Both the position numbers and the translations under genes were made by a program. Shown here piece by piece: positions 1 to 8,168 of a DNA stretch of 47,344 nt. Every line of letters starts with the position of its first letter. The stretch's first letter is position 1. The notes beneath the pieces are model-generated. The model had not been told where the DNA came from and ran no database searches. It worked only from the letters and a program-made list of their open reading frames with translations. Source of the stretch: Candidatus Methanophagaceae archaeon (lineage in GTDB: Archaea; Halobacteriota; Syntropharchaeia; Alkanophagales; Methanospirareceae); assembly GCA_003194435.1 (NCBI GenBank), contig PQXC01000014.1:1-47344 (forward strand), read 5' to 3'.

Positions 1-88
1 TCACTACGCGCTGACTTTTCGCCATCAAAAAGATAATACGATGTTATATTTAAATACCTGTGTTTCCACTCCAAATATCTTACCTCCC

Positions 89-149
89 TAACCGTTATTG
101 CAAGATATCGCATGCGAAGTTTTTACAGTAAAGGTAGCTATACAAGTAC
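89..149 (+). repeat. Left copy of a 61-bp imperfect direct repeat
   Basis: This stretch matches 13213-13274 in the same orientation over about 61 bp, with a perfect first 16 bases (TAACCGTTATTGCAAG) and small indels after that. The right copy lies just upstream of the peroxiredoxin gene. This copy lies 25 bp beyond the 3' end of the RND exporter operon and is not followed by a gene on its own strand, so it looks like a relic or a scattered element. The rest of 1-173 shows only AT-rich sequence (a possible TATA-like stretch near 43-57) and no gene. Confidence 0.7.
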
Positions 150-173
150 CTCTTTTTTACTTATTCCAACCTT

Positions 174-1316
174 TTATCCTTTTCTCCGCTCCAGCAGCAC
201 CAGAACCGCGGGCACCACTGTTAACGCCGCAATCGCACAGAACACCACTCCTGTTGCCATCATCGTGCCCATATCCTTCATCACGGGCAGTTTACCAAGT
301 GAAAGGCATTTGAACCCTATCACTGCCGCTAAGGTCGTTATCGTCATTGGATAGAATACGTTCTTGAGCGTATCAACCATGGCATCCTCTCGTTTCTGTG
401 TTCGTAGCTCATACCTGAACCGTTTCGTAACCTGAATCCCGAAATCTATCCCGATGCCCATTATCATCGCCATCACACCCGAAGTCTCAGGTGTTATATT
501 GAATCCAGCTAAAACAAGCGTCCCGTTTGCCCAGATAAGACCAAAAGCAATTGTCAACAGCGGAATAAGCCCGTATTTTAGCGATGCAAATATGATTATC
601 AGAATGACGATGATCAATGCAAAGCTGACAAAAGAAGTCTTTCCCATCGTCTCCTGCGCAAGCTCTCGCATCGTTACCTCCTGTACCGGGTCGCCACTGA
701 GTTCCACAACCACACCTGGAGGCTTATTACCTTTTATCACCTCGTTCAAGCCCTCTACTACTCTCGCTTCGTCCACATCCTCCTGCAGCTTCAAGCGCAC
801 CACGCTCATCGTATTGTCATCACAAATATAATTGCTCATCTGCTGCTTCACCATTTCATTACGCTCCAATAACGACTTCACACTGCGTAACGAACTCGGT
901 ATTTTCCCCCCGTTCGCTTCTTTTATCACGTCCGCAGCACTTTCCGCACTCACAACGCCATAAACGAGCTTCGCACGTTCCGCAAGAACATCCACGTATC
1001 TCAAGACTCTCGGGTCCCGCATATCACGTATCTCATCAGAACCTGCGTATCTAGGTGCTGCCTCCACAACAATCGTGGCACTGCTGAAACTACCTGCAAA
1101 CTGGTCCGCTATTAGCTCGAATGTATTTACCACTTCTACATCCTCTGGTAGCCAATCCTTCTGCGATGTACCTGCGGTTTCCATTAATGATGCCTGGTAG
1201 CCCATGAAAATAGTGAATATAAAAAATATAGCCAGCACCACGAGTGCATGATGCGCCACGAACTTTGCATACCCCTCCAGAGGCTTTTTCCCTAATCTGC
1301 TCAGTTTATCTCGCAT
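174..1316 (-). CDS. RND/MMPL-family exporter, C-terminal half protein
   Basis: Half-size member of the RND superfamily of proton-driven exporters (MMPL-like, COG1033 type), 380 residues. There is one membrane helix near residues 25-45, then an extracytoplasmic porter-type loop to about residue 225, then about five helices to the C-terminus. The fourth helix carries GIGIDFGIQV; an Asp at this place is the proton-relay position of MMPL proteins. The start codon is 3 bases after the stop of the neighbouring half (1320-2489), which has the same architecture, so the two are almost certainly co-translated and form one 12-helix transporter. The gene is last in a minus-strand operon with an S-layer-type protein and a regulator. 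The substrate is unknown; lipid or cell-envelope material is plausible because MMPL proteins export lipids. Confidence 0.85.
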   Translation of the reverse strand: MRDKLSRLGKKPLEGYAKFVAHHALVVLAIFFIFTIFMGYQASLMETAGTSQKDWLPEDVEVVNTFELIADQFAGSFSSATIVVEAAPRYAGSDEIRDMRDPRVLRYVDVLAERAKLVYGVVSAESAADVIKEANGGKIPSSLRSVKSLLERNEMVKQQMSNYICDDNTMSVVRLKLQEDVDEARVVEGLNEVIKGNKPPGVVVELSGDPVQEVTMRELAQETMGKTSFVSFALIIVILIIIFASLKYGLIPLLTIAFGLIWANGTLVLAGFNITPETSGVMAMIMGIGIDFGIQVTKRFRYELRTQKREDAMVDTLKNVFYPMTITTLAAVIGFKCLSLGKLPVMKDMGTMMATGVVFCAIAALTVVPAVLVLLERRKG

Positions 1317-1319
1317 TTT

Positions 1320-2489
1320 TTAGCCCTTCCCTACTCGTTTTCGCAGCCCTTTGGCTAATTTCCGCGCTTTTACACGCTCTTCAAACACGATAAAGCACGG
1401 ATTTACCACTGCGGCAGCTAACCAGCAGAAAATGATACCCATTGCCAGTGTCTGCCCTAAGTGCTGAATCATTGGCATCACAGAAAGCGTCAACGCGAAG
1501 AAAGCCGCGGTTGTCGTCGCTGCGGAGCCAAACGTTGATGCTCCTATATTAGACACTGCAATTCGCAATGCATCTCTCGTTGTAGTGCCACGGCTTCTCT
1601 CTTCATAATATCTCGAGACCATGAATATACCGTACTCGACACCCAAACCGATGATTACCGCACCTATCATCACTGTGCTGATGGATATCGGGATGCCGAG
1701 GAAGCCCATTGTCCCGAAAGTCCAGGTAATACCAAAAACCAGTGGCAGGAACACTAAAAACCCCTTTGCGAACGACCGTTCCAGCAATGCCAGTAATCCA
1801 AAAATAATCGCCGCCGCTACAAGCGTAGTGAATACCATGTCCTCACGCATCAACCTTAACAGCTCTATTATCAACGGTGCCATCCCCGTTATTTTATACT
1901 CTACCCCTGGTGGTTTCGTAATCGCATCCACATCCTTTTTAATTATATCCGTCACCTCTGTCACCTTATTCTCACTTAAGCCCGCGGAGATGGGCACATG
2001 TACTAACGTGATGCTGTAATCGCGATTGAAGAAATGCTCAGCACCGGGCACCGCAGCCAGCACACGCTTCACTCCTTCTATGTCGTCCGGAACGCCATAT
2101 TTAAAGAACGGTGCAATAGACTGAACGTGCCCTACTACCACTGACTCGTCCTCCAGCCGGTTATGCAATTCAATCACTGATTTTATCACTCTTGGGTCTC
2201 TTATATCGCTTACTACATTCTTCGCACCCGTATCTCGGTTCAGGCAAATCGCAACGACCAGGAACTCCTCGCCTTTGAACTTGCTCGCTATCTTGTCCTG
2301 TAAAACGAAGACGGGCAAATCCTCCGGCATCTCCTTCTCTATGTTGCCCTGGAAATGCAAGTTCGTTGCTCCATAGCCCAAAAACAGCGTCAGTATCACC
2401 GCCGCCAGTATTATCTGCTTATAATACCGGCATTGAAACGCTGCCAGTTTTGTTAATGCACTTTCTATGCCTATCTTCCCTTTCAGCAT
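1320..2489 (-). CDS. RND/MMPL-family exporter, N-terminal half protein
   Basis: First half of the exporter, 389 residues, with one helix at about residues 26-45, a large extracytoplasmic loop (about 46-215) and five further helices. The motif GLGVEYGIFMVSRY occupies the position of the Asp-containing motif of the second half, with Glu replacing Asp. Full-length bacterial RND pumps fuse two such repeats; here they are separate genes with a 3-base gap (TAA, AA, ATG). The TAA stop is clean and each half begins with its own first helix, so this reads as a natural two-gene arrangement and not a nonsense mutation. It lies 6 bases downstream of the PGF-CTERM protein gene, so the surface protein may be a partner or a cargo. 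Confidence 0.85.
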   Translation of the reverse strand: MLKGKIGIESALTKLAAFQCRYYKQIILAAVILTLFLGYGATNLHFQGNIEKEMPEDLPVFVLQDKIASKFKGEEFLVVAICLNRDTGAKNVVSDIRDPRVIKSVIELHNRLEDESVVVGHVQSIAPFFKYGVPDDIEGVKRVLAAVPGAEHFFNRDYSITLVHVPISAGLSENKVTEVTDIIKKDVDAITKPPGVEYKITGMAPLIIELLRLMREDMVFTTLVAAAIIFGLLALLERSFAKGFLVFLPLVFGITWTFGTMGFLGIPISISTVMIGAVIIGLGVEYGIFMVSRYYEERSRGTTTRDALRIAVSNIGASTFGSAATTTAAFFALTLSVMPMIQHLGQTLAMGIIFCWLAAAVVNPCFIVFEERVKARKLAKGLRKRVGKG

Positions 2490-2495
2490 ATCTCG

Positions 2496-3785
2496 TTAGA
2501 AAACCCTCTTCCTTCTCAAAACCAGAACCACAAACAGAAGAAGCAAGGCGAATCCCGCTTCAAATCCGGGAACCGGAACCGAAAATCTGCCCGATGAACC
2601 TGAGCCCGAGGATGTCACTTCCAGCTGGATTTGCTTGTCAAATACATACACATTGTCATCGCCTAAGTCGCGGTCTCCTGTGCATCGTATCTCTATACCC
2701 TGCGGGTATGTCTTCGGCAGTGCGTCCTTATCCACATCGAACTTCAGTATGCCCACACTATCTTCTCCTATCTTCAGGTTGCCCAGATAATCGCTCTTCA
2801 CATCGTAATCGAAGGGCACGTCCGCCTCGCCCGTAATCCGCACGCTAACCGATTCCGCCTTCTCCGAACCCACATTCCGCACCTTCACGTGCAGTTTCAC
2901 ACCCTTATCACCTGCACTTATCTTCGCAGGTTCAGTATAGTAGGAAACAATCTCAAATTCCGGTTTCGGCTCCACCAGTATCTCCACAGAGCGCATCACC
3001 TCGTATTCTTTGCCCTTCGTATCTTTGTATCTTATTCGCAGTGGTATGCTGTATGTATTCGATTCCACGTTCTCTGCAACGTCAATATGGAATATCGCCT
3101 CAGCTTTTTCGCCCGAATTCAACCTGCCTATGTACGAGCGGTCTGTTCCAGACCACGAGGGCTTGAAACTCGCATTATTACTATTACCATCACAAATCAA
3201 TACCGCTTCAATATCTTTCGCCGCTGCTTCGCCACTGTTCTCTATAAAAGCTCGTATCTCAACGTTCTCATCCCCTGGTCTTATGTCCGCAGGGTCAGTG
3301 GTTATATCCCCGATGTTTATCACCACACGCCCTTTTATATTGAAGGAAATCCCTAATTGCGCTGTTATGATATCGGTAGTTACAGTGCCATTCTTCGGGT
3401 CAAAATAGTGCCCCCGCCACGAACATGCAATAGGAATGGAATAGACACCATTAAGTGCTTCTTCCTTCACATGCACCGTTATTTCCACTTCCTTCGAGCA
3501 CCATGAGTTCAGTGTATTTATGTGCACTACGGTAGGTCCTATCAGCGATACAGTTTCTGTACCCTGAAACGCCAGCCTGATATCTTTTGCATCCATCCCT
3601 CCGTTGTTCTTCACCGTCACAGTCACCTTGCAGGTATCCCCGGGATGCAACTCCGTAGGCGTTACATGGGTTACCGTAATAGAAGAGAAAGCCGCTTCTG
3701 CTGGCGAAACCATCATAAAAAACAACATACTGAGTACGCATAACGAAGCCAACTTCCCTATTTTTACTTTAACATTTTTTCTCAT
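2496..3785 (-). CDS. Exported S-layer/CARDB-domain protein with PGF-CTERM tail
   Basis: A 429-residue surface protein. It begins with a signal peptide (basic residues 1-11, hydrophobic 13-27, cleavage likely after SPAEA). Three Ig-like CARDB/COG1361-type domains follow at about residues 33-145, 150-270 and 275-390; each opens with a phrase such as LHPGDTCKVTVTVKNNG, IRPGDENVEIRAFIENSG or ISAGDKGVKLHVKVRNVG. After a Ser/Gly-rich linker comes PGFE, a hydrophobic helix and LRRKR at the extreme C-terminus, the layout of the PGF-CTERM signal processed by archaeosortase and replaced by a lipid anchor. The position between a regulator and a split RND exporter suggests an envelope complex. The domain pattern and sorting signal are visible; the partnership with the pump is inference. 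Confidence 0.87.
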   Translation of the reverse strand: MRKNVKVKIGKLASLCVLSMLFFMMVSPAEAAFSSITVTHVTPTELHPGDTCKVTVTVKNNGGMDAKDIRLAFQGTETVSLIGPTVVHINTLNSWCSKEVEITVHVKEEALNGVYSIPIACSWRGHYFDPKNGTVTTDIITAQLGISFNIKGRVVINIGDITTDPADIRPGDENVEIRAFIENSGEAAAKDIEAVLICDGNSNNASFKPSWSGTDRSYIGRLNSGEKAEAIFHIDVAENVESNTYSIPLRIRYKDTKGKEYEVMRSVEILVEPKPEFEIVSYYTEPAKISAGDKGVKLHVKVRNVGSEKAESVSVRITGEADVPFDYDVKSDYLGNLKIGEDSVGILKFDVDKDALPKTYPQGIEIRCTGDRDLGDDNVYVFDKQIQLEVTSSGSGSSGRFSVPVPGFEAGFALLLLFVVLVLRRKRVF

Positions 3786-3805
3786 TTCTTCTTCCCTCCT
3801 CTACT

Positions 3806-4342
3806 TTATCGCGTTATCTTCACCGAAATACTCTTTGCTACTTCTTCCACGTTACACTCCTCGATGTCTATGGGCATCATATTTAGCTCGTCCATTATTT
3901 TTGAGAATATAAGAACAGCAAGCTTCAATTTCCTGTATTCATGTAGCATCGCAGTAAAATTCTCCTTCACTTTCGCATCCTCGATCTTATCCCGACTCAC
4001 GGAGAGCAATTCAATCGTCGGCTTTATATTCTCGGCGAGAAATCGCTTCAACAGGTCACCAAAGCTCTCAGTTAGGGAGGTATTAACCGAATAGCGGATT
4101 TCTCTTCCCTTTCTCTCCACTCTAATCATCGGTCCTTTTTTCAATTTCCCCAGGCTTCGGCTGACCAATCCGCGACTGTAGCCCGTGCCCTCTTCTATCT
4201 CGCGCTGCGTCACGGGACATGACTTGAAGAGTAAGAAGCCCAAAACACGCCCCACTGATTCCCCTATGCCCCATTGCTTCCCTATCTTCGCTAATGAATC
4301 CAACACTTCTCGCATCACTTCGCTCATATTATCATCTCCCAT
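3806..4342 (-). CDS. GbsR/MarR-family winged-helix transcriptional regulator
   Basis: A 178-residue protein of the GbsR-like (COG1510) branch of MarR regulators. The N-terminal 90 residues form the winged helix, with a recognition region around TGYSRGLVSRSLGKLKK and a basic wing (RVERKGREIRYSV). The remainder is helical and probably dimerises. It is the first gene of the operon with the S-layer protein and both exporter halves (20-base gap), so it most likely controls its own operon. The start at 4342 is preceded by GGAGG at a normal distance; an internal ATG at residue 5 is an alternative. No effector-binding signature is recognisable. Confidence 0.82.
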   Translation of the reverse strand: MGDDNMSEVMREVLDSLAKIGKQWGIGESVGRVLGFLLFKSCPVTQREIEEGTGYSRGLVSRSLGKLKKGPMIRVERKGREIRYSVNTSLTESFGDLLKRFLAENIKPTIELLSVSRDKIEDAKVKENFTAMLHEYRKLKLAVLIFSKIMDELNMMPIDIEECNVEEVAKSISVKITR

Positions 4343-4407
4343 CTCTATCCTCCATCATCATCCCCTATCTGTATTTTACTTTTTACTGAAAAGTTAAATT
4401 GGTGTGT

Positions 4408-4420
4408 ATTATATAAAGCT
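4408..4420 (-). promoter_or_regulatory. Archaeal TATA box of the regulator/exporter operon
   Basis: Read on the minus strand the sequence is GCTTTATATAAT, a good archaeal TATA element, about 65-70 bases before the ATG at 4342. It lies in the only sizeable gap upstream of the operon (4343-4462). The downstream leader contains the GGAGG ribosome-binding site. Confidence 0.55.
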
Positions 4421-4462
4421 TCAACAAAACACAAAACGCTGGTATCAACTACTAATACACTA

Positions 4463-5676
4463 CTAATCTTTTAACGCCCGGTAATAATCCAGAGCACCTG
4501 AAATAGCCTTCTTTATGATGAAGAACCTCCCGCTTAGCAGTTCCGAGAGCACATAGCGCGGTCTCAAGTAAAAGCTGATATAAGCCCGGTTGAGCAATTT
4601 CCTCAGTTGCTCTGCCGAAATCCCGGGAATGTTCATTATTGGCTCTACTGTTGTATATCTTCTCCAGTCCTTCGTTATTAACAGCCCTTTCTCTTTCGCA
4701 ATTGCAAAGAGCCTCGTACCTGGATACGGTGTGCATATCGTGAACTGTGCGTAAGTGGGATTTAACTTTTCCGCAAACTTTATCGTGTCCTTTATCATCC
4801 TCACCGTCTCGCCCGGAACGCCGATAATAAAAGAAGCGAGGACCTTCAAACCCGATTTCTTCACGGTCTCCACCGCTTTACTCACACGCTCCAATGTGGT
4901 GCTCTTGCCAATGAAGTCCAGAACCTTCTGCGTGCCCGATTCCGCACCGATATAGATATCGTGACAACCAGCCCTCTTTAGCTTCTCCGCTAACTCGCGG
5001 TTTATTGTGTTTGCATGTGCCGAGCAACTCCAGGAGATGTCCATTCCCCCCTCATTCCTCTCTTTTATCAGCAAATCGCATATCTTCTCCGCTCTCCTCA
5101 TGCTCAACGTGAATGTATCATCCATGAATTCTATCTCTTTGACACCGAATTCAGTGCTTAGCAGTCTCAACTCTTCTATCACATTCTCCGCAGACCTCGC
5201 ACGCCATATCTTACCGCAAAGAGTAGAAGAAGCGCAGAAGATACAGTCGAATGGGCAACCCCGGCTTGTCATCATCACTCCGTATCTGTGATTCCCAAAT
5301 CTGTATTTGTCCATAGGCAACAGGTCATAGGCAGGGAATGGGATTTCATCGAGATTATTTATGAACGGTCTGCTTTCTGTGCTTTTTATCTCGCCATCCT
5401 GTCTGAACGTTATCCCGCGGACATTCTTCAGTGGCACGTTCTTCTCGAAACAATTAAGCAGTTCCTTTGCTGTTAGCTCTCCCTCATTCCTCACCACTAC
5501 ATCCAATGCCGGGCATTCCTCAAGCGTTTCTTTCGCCGTAAAAGTCACGTGTGGTCTATTATACGAACTTCATGCTCCGGTCTGAGCACAGAAGCGAGAT
5601 ATGCCAAGCCAAGAGGTGGACTCGTAGTCCCGAGCACGGTTTTAACGATAGATGCCGAATTCGGCTGTACTTTCAT
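4463..5676 (-). pseudogene. B12-binding-type radical SAM protein, interrupted in the cobalamin domain
   Basis: Two adjoining reading frames. The 43-codon upstream piece (5676-5545) ends PPLGLAYLASVLRPEHEVRI plus five residues; this is the opening strand-helix-strand of a B12-binding domain. The downstream piece (GTG at 5548, 361 codons) resumes at PHVTFTAKETLEECP, a motif near the end of that domain, and continues through an intact radical SAM core with CPFDCIFC (Cys-x3-Cys-x2-Cys) and IIGVPGET. Roughly 50-60 codons of the cobalamin domain are missing and the frame changes at the junction. Stop and start overlap as GTGA, so the downstream part could still be translated by coupling as a B12-less radical SAM enzyme. 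It is the third gene in an operon with a SPASM radical SAM gene and a regulator. The substrate is unknown. Confidence 0.75.
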
Positions 5677-5687
5677 AATCTTATAGC

Positions 5688-7163
5688 TTATATCCTTACC
5701 CCTCGCTCCCTCCTAATTATCTTATCCCATTCGTCTTTATACATTATGCAGCCGAGGTCCGGGGCTTTTACGTCACCATAATACGCATAAGCCCTTGCTC
5801 GGCATCCACCACAGATATAGCGATAAGAACAGAAGGAACATGCATAATCGCTGCTATCGCGGTCGCGCAGTATCTGCAGCACTTCGTTATTGTCCCACAC
5901 ACGCTGGAAACCGTCTTTTATGACGTTACCGAGTTTTATCGGCATGAACACGCATGGCTGGATGTCACCGTTTTCTTCTATGGAGCAGTATATCCGCCCG
6001 GCACCGCATCCGCCAATGAACTCAGTAAGAGCCTTTGCACCCTCAAGATACTCGGCTGGAAGTTCAAGGTCAGCGAAATGAGTGGGAGAAATCTTAGCCC
6101 CTGCGTTTTTCAATGCGTTGGATACTGAAATGCGGGCGTAACACGGCGAGGTCGTGACTATTTGCATATCCCCTTTTTGCCATTCGCGGTAAAGGAAATT
6201 CATGAGGTCTTCCCGCTCCTCCGGTCCAAGGTCTTCTTCCACTATCTCGCGCCCCCTGCCGGTGGGCACGAAGCTGAAGACAATAAACCGGTCTACCTGG
6301 AGCTTCCTTGCAAGTTCCACCATCTCTGCCATCACGCCTATATTATGGTGTGTAGCTGTGGTAGCGAGTCCAACCGTGAGTCCTGCATCCTTAGCGTTTT
6401 TTAGACCCGTAATAGCCCTATCAAAAGCGCCTTTTACACCTCTAAAGGCATCGTGTATCTCCGCCGTCGGACCATCAATGCTCACCTCCACGTATCCTAT
6501 CCCCGCATCCTTCATGCGTTCCGCCATTTTTGGCGTTATAAGCGTTCCGTTTGTAGCTACGGCGAGGTAAAACCCCTTAGAAGATGCATACTCCGCCACG
6601 GGTAACAGATGCTTGTTCATGAGTGGCTCGCCACCCGAAAAAGATATAGCAGCAACACCCGCTTCATCAAGCTGGTCCACGACTTCCATCTTCTCTTCGA
6701 GCGTGAGTTCGTCCGGCGCAGGATGCGGTGTAGCGGACGCATAGCAGTGCTTACATCTGAGATTGCATTCGCTCGTGAAGTTCCAGACGACAAGAAAAGG
6801 CGCGGATAGCCGCTGCGGCTTTGTTATGCCGTATTCCGCAATGCCACGAATTATAACACTGAACCCTTTTCTTATGTAAGGGTCTTTTAGGAAGTCCTTC
6901 AGTGCCTGTGGTTCTACGCCGAGTGGAGCAGCACCCTTCTCTATCGCGGTAGCAACGACCTTAGCGTGAACTTTCTCCTTTACAGTCTTAGCCTCTTCAA
7001 CACCCGCGTATATGGCAAGTGATCTGCTTATGCTCTTTGGTCTGGACAGTTTCTTCATTATGAATCTTGCAAAGGTGCTGTCCATTACCCTGTTCAGATA
7101 GGCTATTATCTCCGCTTCGTTCTGCAAAGCTTTATCCTTATTGTTCTTACCCATCTTTATCAC
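5688..7163 (-). CDS. Radical SAM/SPASM-domain enzyme
   Basis: A 491-residue radical SAM enzyme. Residues 1-115 form a helical N-terminal extension. The core follows with CNLRCKHC (Cys-x3-Cys-x2-Cys for the SAM-binding 4Fe-4S cluster), then FSGGEPL and SIDGP. The C-terminal SPASM region has CGAGRIYCSI, QPCVF and CSFCSYRYICGGCRA, so it can hold auxiliary 4Fe-4S clusters. SPASM proteins include peptide maturases and the AhbC/AhbD/NirJ haem enzymes; the N-terminal extension and the absence of haem genes nearby leave the substrate open. The start overlaps the end of the upstream regulator gene by 17 bases. A disrupted B12-type radical SAM gene follows 11 bases after its stop. No precursor-peptide gene was seen nearby. 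Confidence 0.85.
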   Translation of the reverse strand: MIKMGKNNKDKALQNEAEIIAYLNRVMDSTFARFIMKKLSRPKSISRSLAIYAGVEEAKTVKEKVHAKVVATAIEKGAAPLGVEPQALKDFLKDPYIRKGFSVIIRGIAEYGITKPQRLSAPFLVVWNFTSECNLRCKHCYASATPHPAPDELTLEEKMEVVDQLDEAGVAAISFSGGEPLMNKHLLPVAEYASSKGFYLAVATNGTLITPKMAERMKDAGIGYVEVSIDGPTAEIHDAFRGVKGAFDRAITGLKNAKDAGLTVGLATTATHHNIGVMAEMVELARKLQVDRFIVFSFVPTGRGREIVEEDLGPEEREDLMNFLYREWQKGDMQIVTTSPCYARISVSNALKNAGAKISPTHFADLELPAEYLEGAKALTEFIGGCGAGRIYCSIEENGDIQPCVFMPIKLGNVIKDGFQRVWDNNEVLQILRDRDSSDYACSFCSYRYICGGCRARAYAYYGDVKAPDLGCIMYKDEWDKIIRRERGVRI

Positions 7164-7641
7164 CCTCCCCCTCTATACCCTCTATACCCGTACCTGTACC
7201 TGTCTCAGCGACACTTTCCACTCTTTTCAAATACGCAATTGCACGCTCAACTTCCTCACCGAGATGTTCAAGGTCTTTTGTTCCCTGAATAGCTTCGTAA
7301 AGCTGCTTGAGATGTGCCATAAGCTTCTCATGCTCCGCTTTTATCAGTTCCACGAAGTTCACATTCGCTATATACACGTTCTTTCTGGTGCTTCTGACAC
7401 GTTCCACCAGCCGCCACCTCATGAGCGTATTAAGATAGCTTATGGTGGAGGAATAGGCGTAGTTGGTTCTTTTACTTATCTCTTCCGCAGATAGCGGTTC
7501 ACGGGATGTGAGGAGCACGGCATAAATAGTGCTGCAGCCTTCACCAAAGCCCCAGTTCTTCATCATTAGCGCTTTCACTCGCATGACCACGCGGTCCACG
7601 GTGGTTATACATCCATGGGACATAGTATCTATATCTACCAT
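7147..7641 (-). CDS. GbsR/MarR-like winged-helix regulator
   Basis: A 164-residue DNA-binding protein with the winged helix at about residues 25-90 (LSAEEISKRTNYAYSSTISY as recognition region, then RLVERVRSTRKNVYIA as wing) and a helical C-terminus ending in a Gly/Glu/Thr-rich stretch of low complexity. It is related to the regulator at 3806-4342 but clearly divergent. It overlaps the SPASM radical SAM gene by 17 bases, so both are on one message, and it probably controls the radical SAM operon. A direct repeat (ATTGTAT twice, 7646-7661) lies directly upstream of its ATG and is a candidate self-operator. Confidence 0.8.
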   Translation of the reverse strand: MVDIDTMSHGCITTVDRVVMRVKALMMKNWGFGEGCSTIYAVLLTSREPLSAEEISKRTNYAYSSTISYLNTLMRWRLVERVRSTRKNVYIANVNFVELIKAEHEKLMAHLKQLYEAIQGTKDLEHLGEEVERAIAYLKRVESVAETGTGTGIEGIEGEGDKDG

Positions 7642-7723
7642 AATTATTGTATATATTGTATTTAATATAAAATGAAATACTTATTATTTGAGAGGGAAGT
7701 TTTGATTATAGGTGAAAGGAAAT
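7642..7723. promoter_or_regulatory. Divergent promoter region with direct repeat
   Basis: This 82-bp AT-rich gap separates the leftward regulator/radical SAM operon from the rightward helical-protein/ubiB pair. It holds a direct repeat ATTGTAT-AT-ATTGTAT (7646-7661) and TATA-like sequence (TTTAATATAAAA, 7661-7672) usable in the rightward direction. The rightward gene has a GGTGA ribosome-binding site at 7711-7715. Assignment of the exact boxes is tentative. Confidence 0.45.
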
Positions 7724-8158
7724 ATGGAAGAAAAAGAGAGTGAGAGTGAGGTCTCAAAAGTTGTTAGAGAAGCGGTGGTGAAGGCGGCTGAGAAGGGTGA
7801 GGACATAAAAGAGAAGGTGGTTGAGATTACCCGAGATGCTGTTAAGAAGGCATTAGAGGGTGCTGATGTTACACGAGAGAAAGTGGAATCCATAGCTAAA
7901 GGTGCGATGAAGGGTGCAATCGAGGGTGCATGGATGACAGAAGTGGGGGCTGCTGAGGTCACCAGAGGTGCTGCAGAGGGTATCATTGATGGCACGAAGC
8001 AGGCAGGTGTTAAAGCCGCTGACTTCGCGGAATATGCCGCAGAAGCTGCTCTTGATACCGTAAAAGAAGTGGGTGATAAAGCGGTAGAAGTGGTGAAGGA
8101 TGTGATAAAAGGTTTTTTCGGTGCCGTCAAAGAGATCTTAGAGCAGAAGAAGGACTGA
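7724..8158 (+). CDS. Amphipathic helical repeat protein, function unknown
   Basis: A protein of 144 residues, almost entirely predicted helix, rich in Ala, Glu, Lys and Val, with no Cys or Pro and only one Trp. It shows recurring units such as VVREAVVKAAEKGEDIKEKV, VTREKVESIAKGAMKGAIEG and AALDTVKEVGDKAVEVVKDV, reminiscent of LEA-like or lipid-surface-binding proteins and, by eye, of the bacterial DUF6781 helical family (not verified). The ATG at 7724 was preferred over the in-frame GTG at 7712 because GGTGA (7711-7715) fits as its ribosome-binding site. It ends 10 bases before the UbiB-family kinase and is probably co-transcribed with it. That suggests a membrane- or lipid-associated partner, which is inference only. 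Confidence 0.7.
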   Translation: MEEKESESEVSKVVREAVVKAAEKGEDIKEKVVEITRDAVKKALEGADVTREKVESIAKGAMKGAIEGAWMTEVGAAEVTRGAAEGIIDGTKQAGVKAADFAEYAAEAALDTVKEVGDKAVEVVKDVIKGFFGAVKEILEQKKD

Positions 8159-8168
8159 CAATGGCAAA

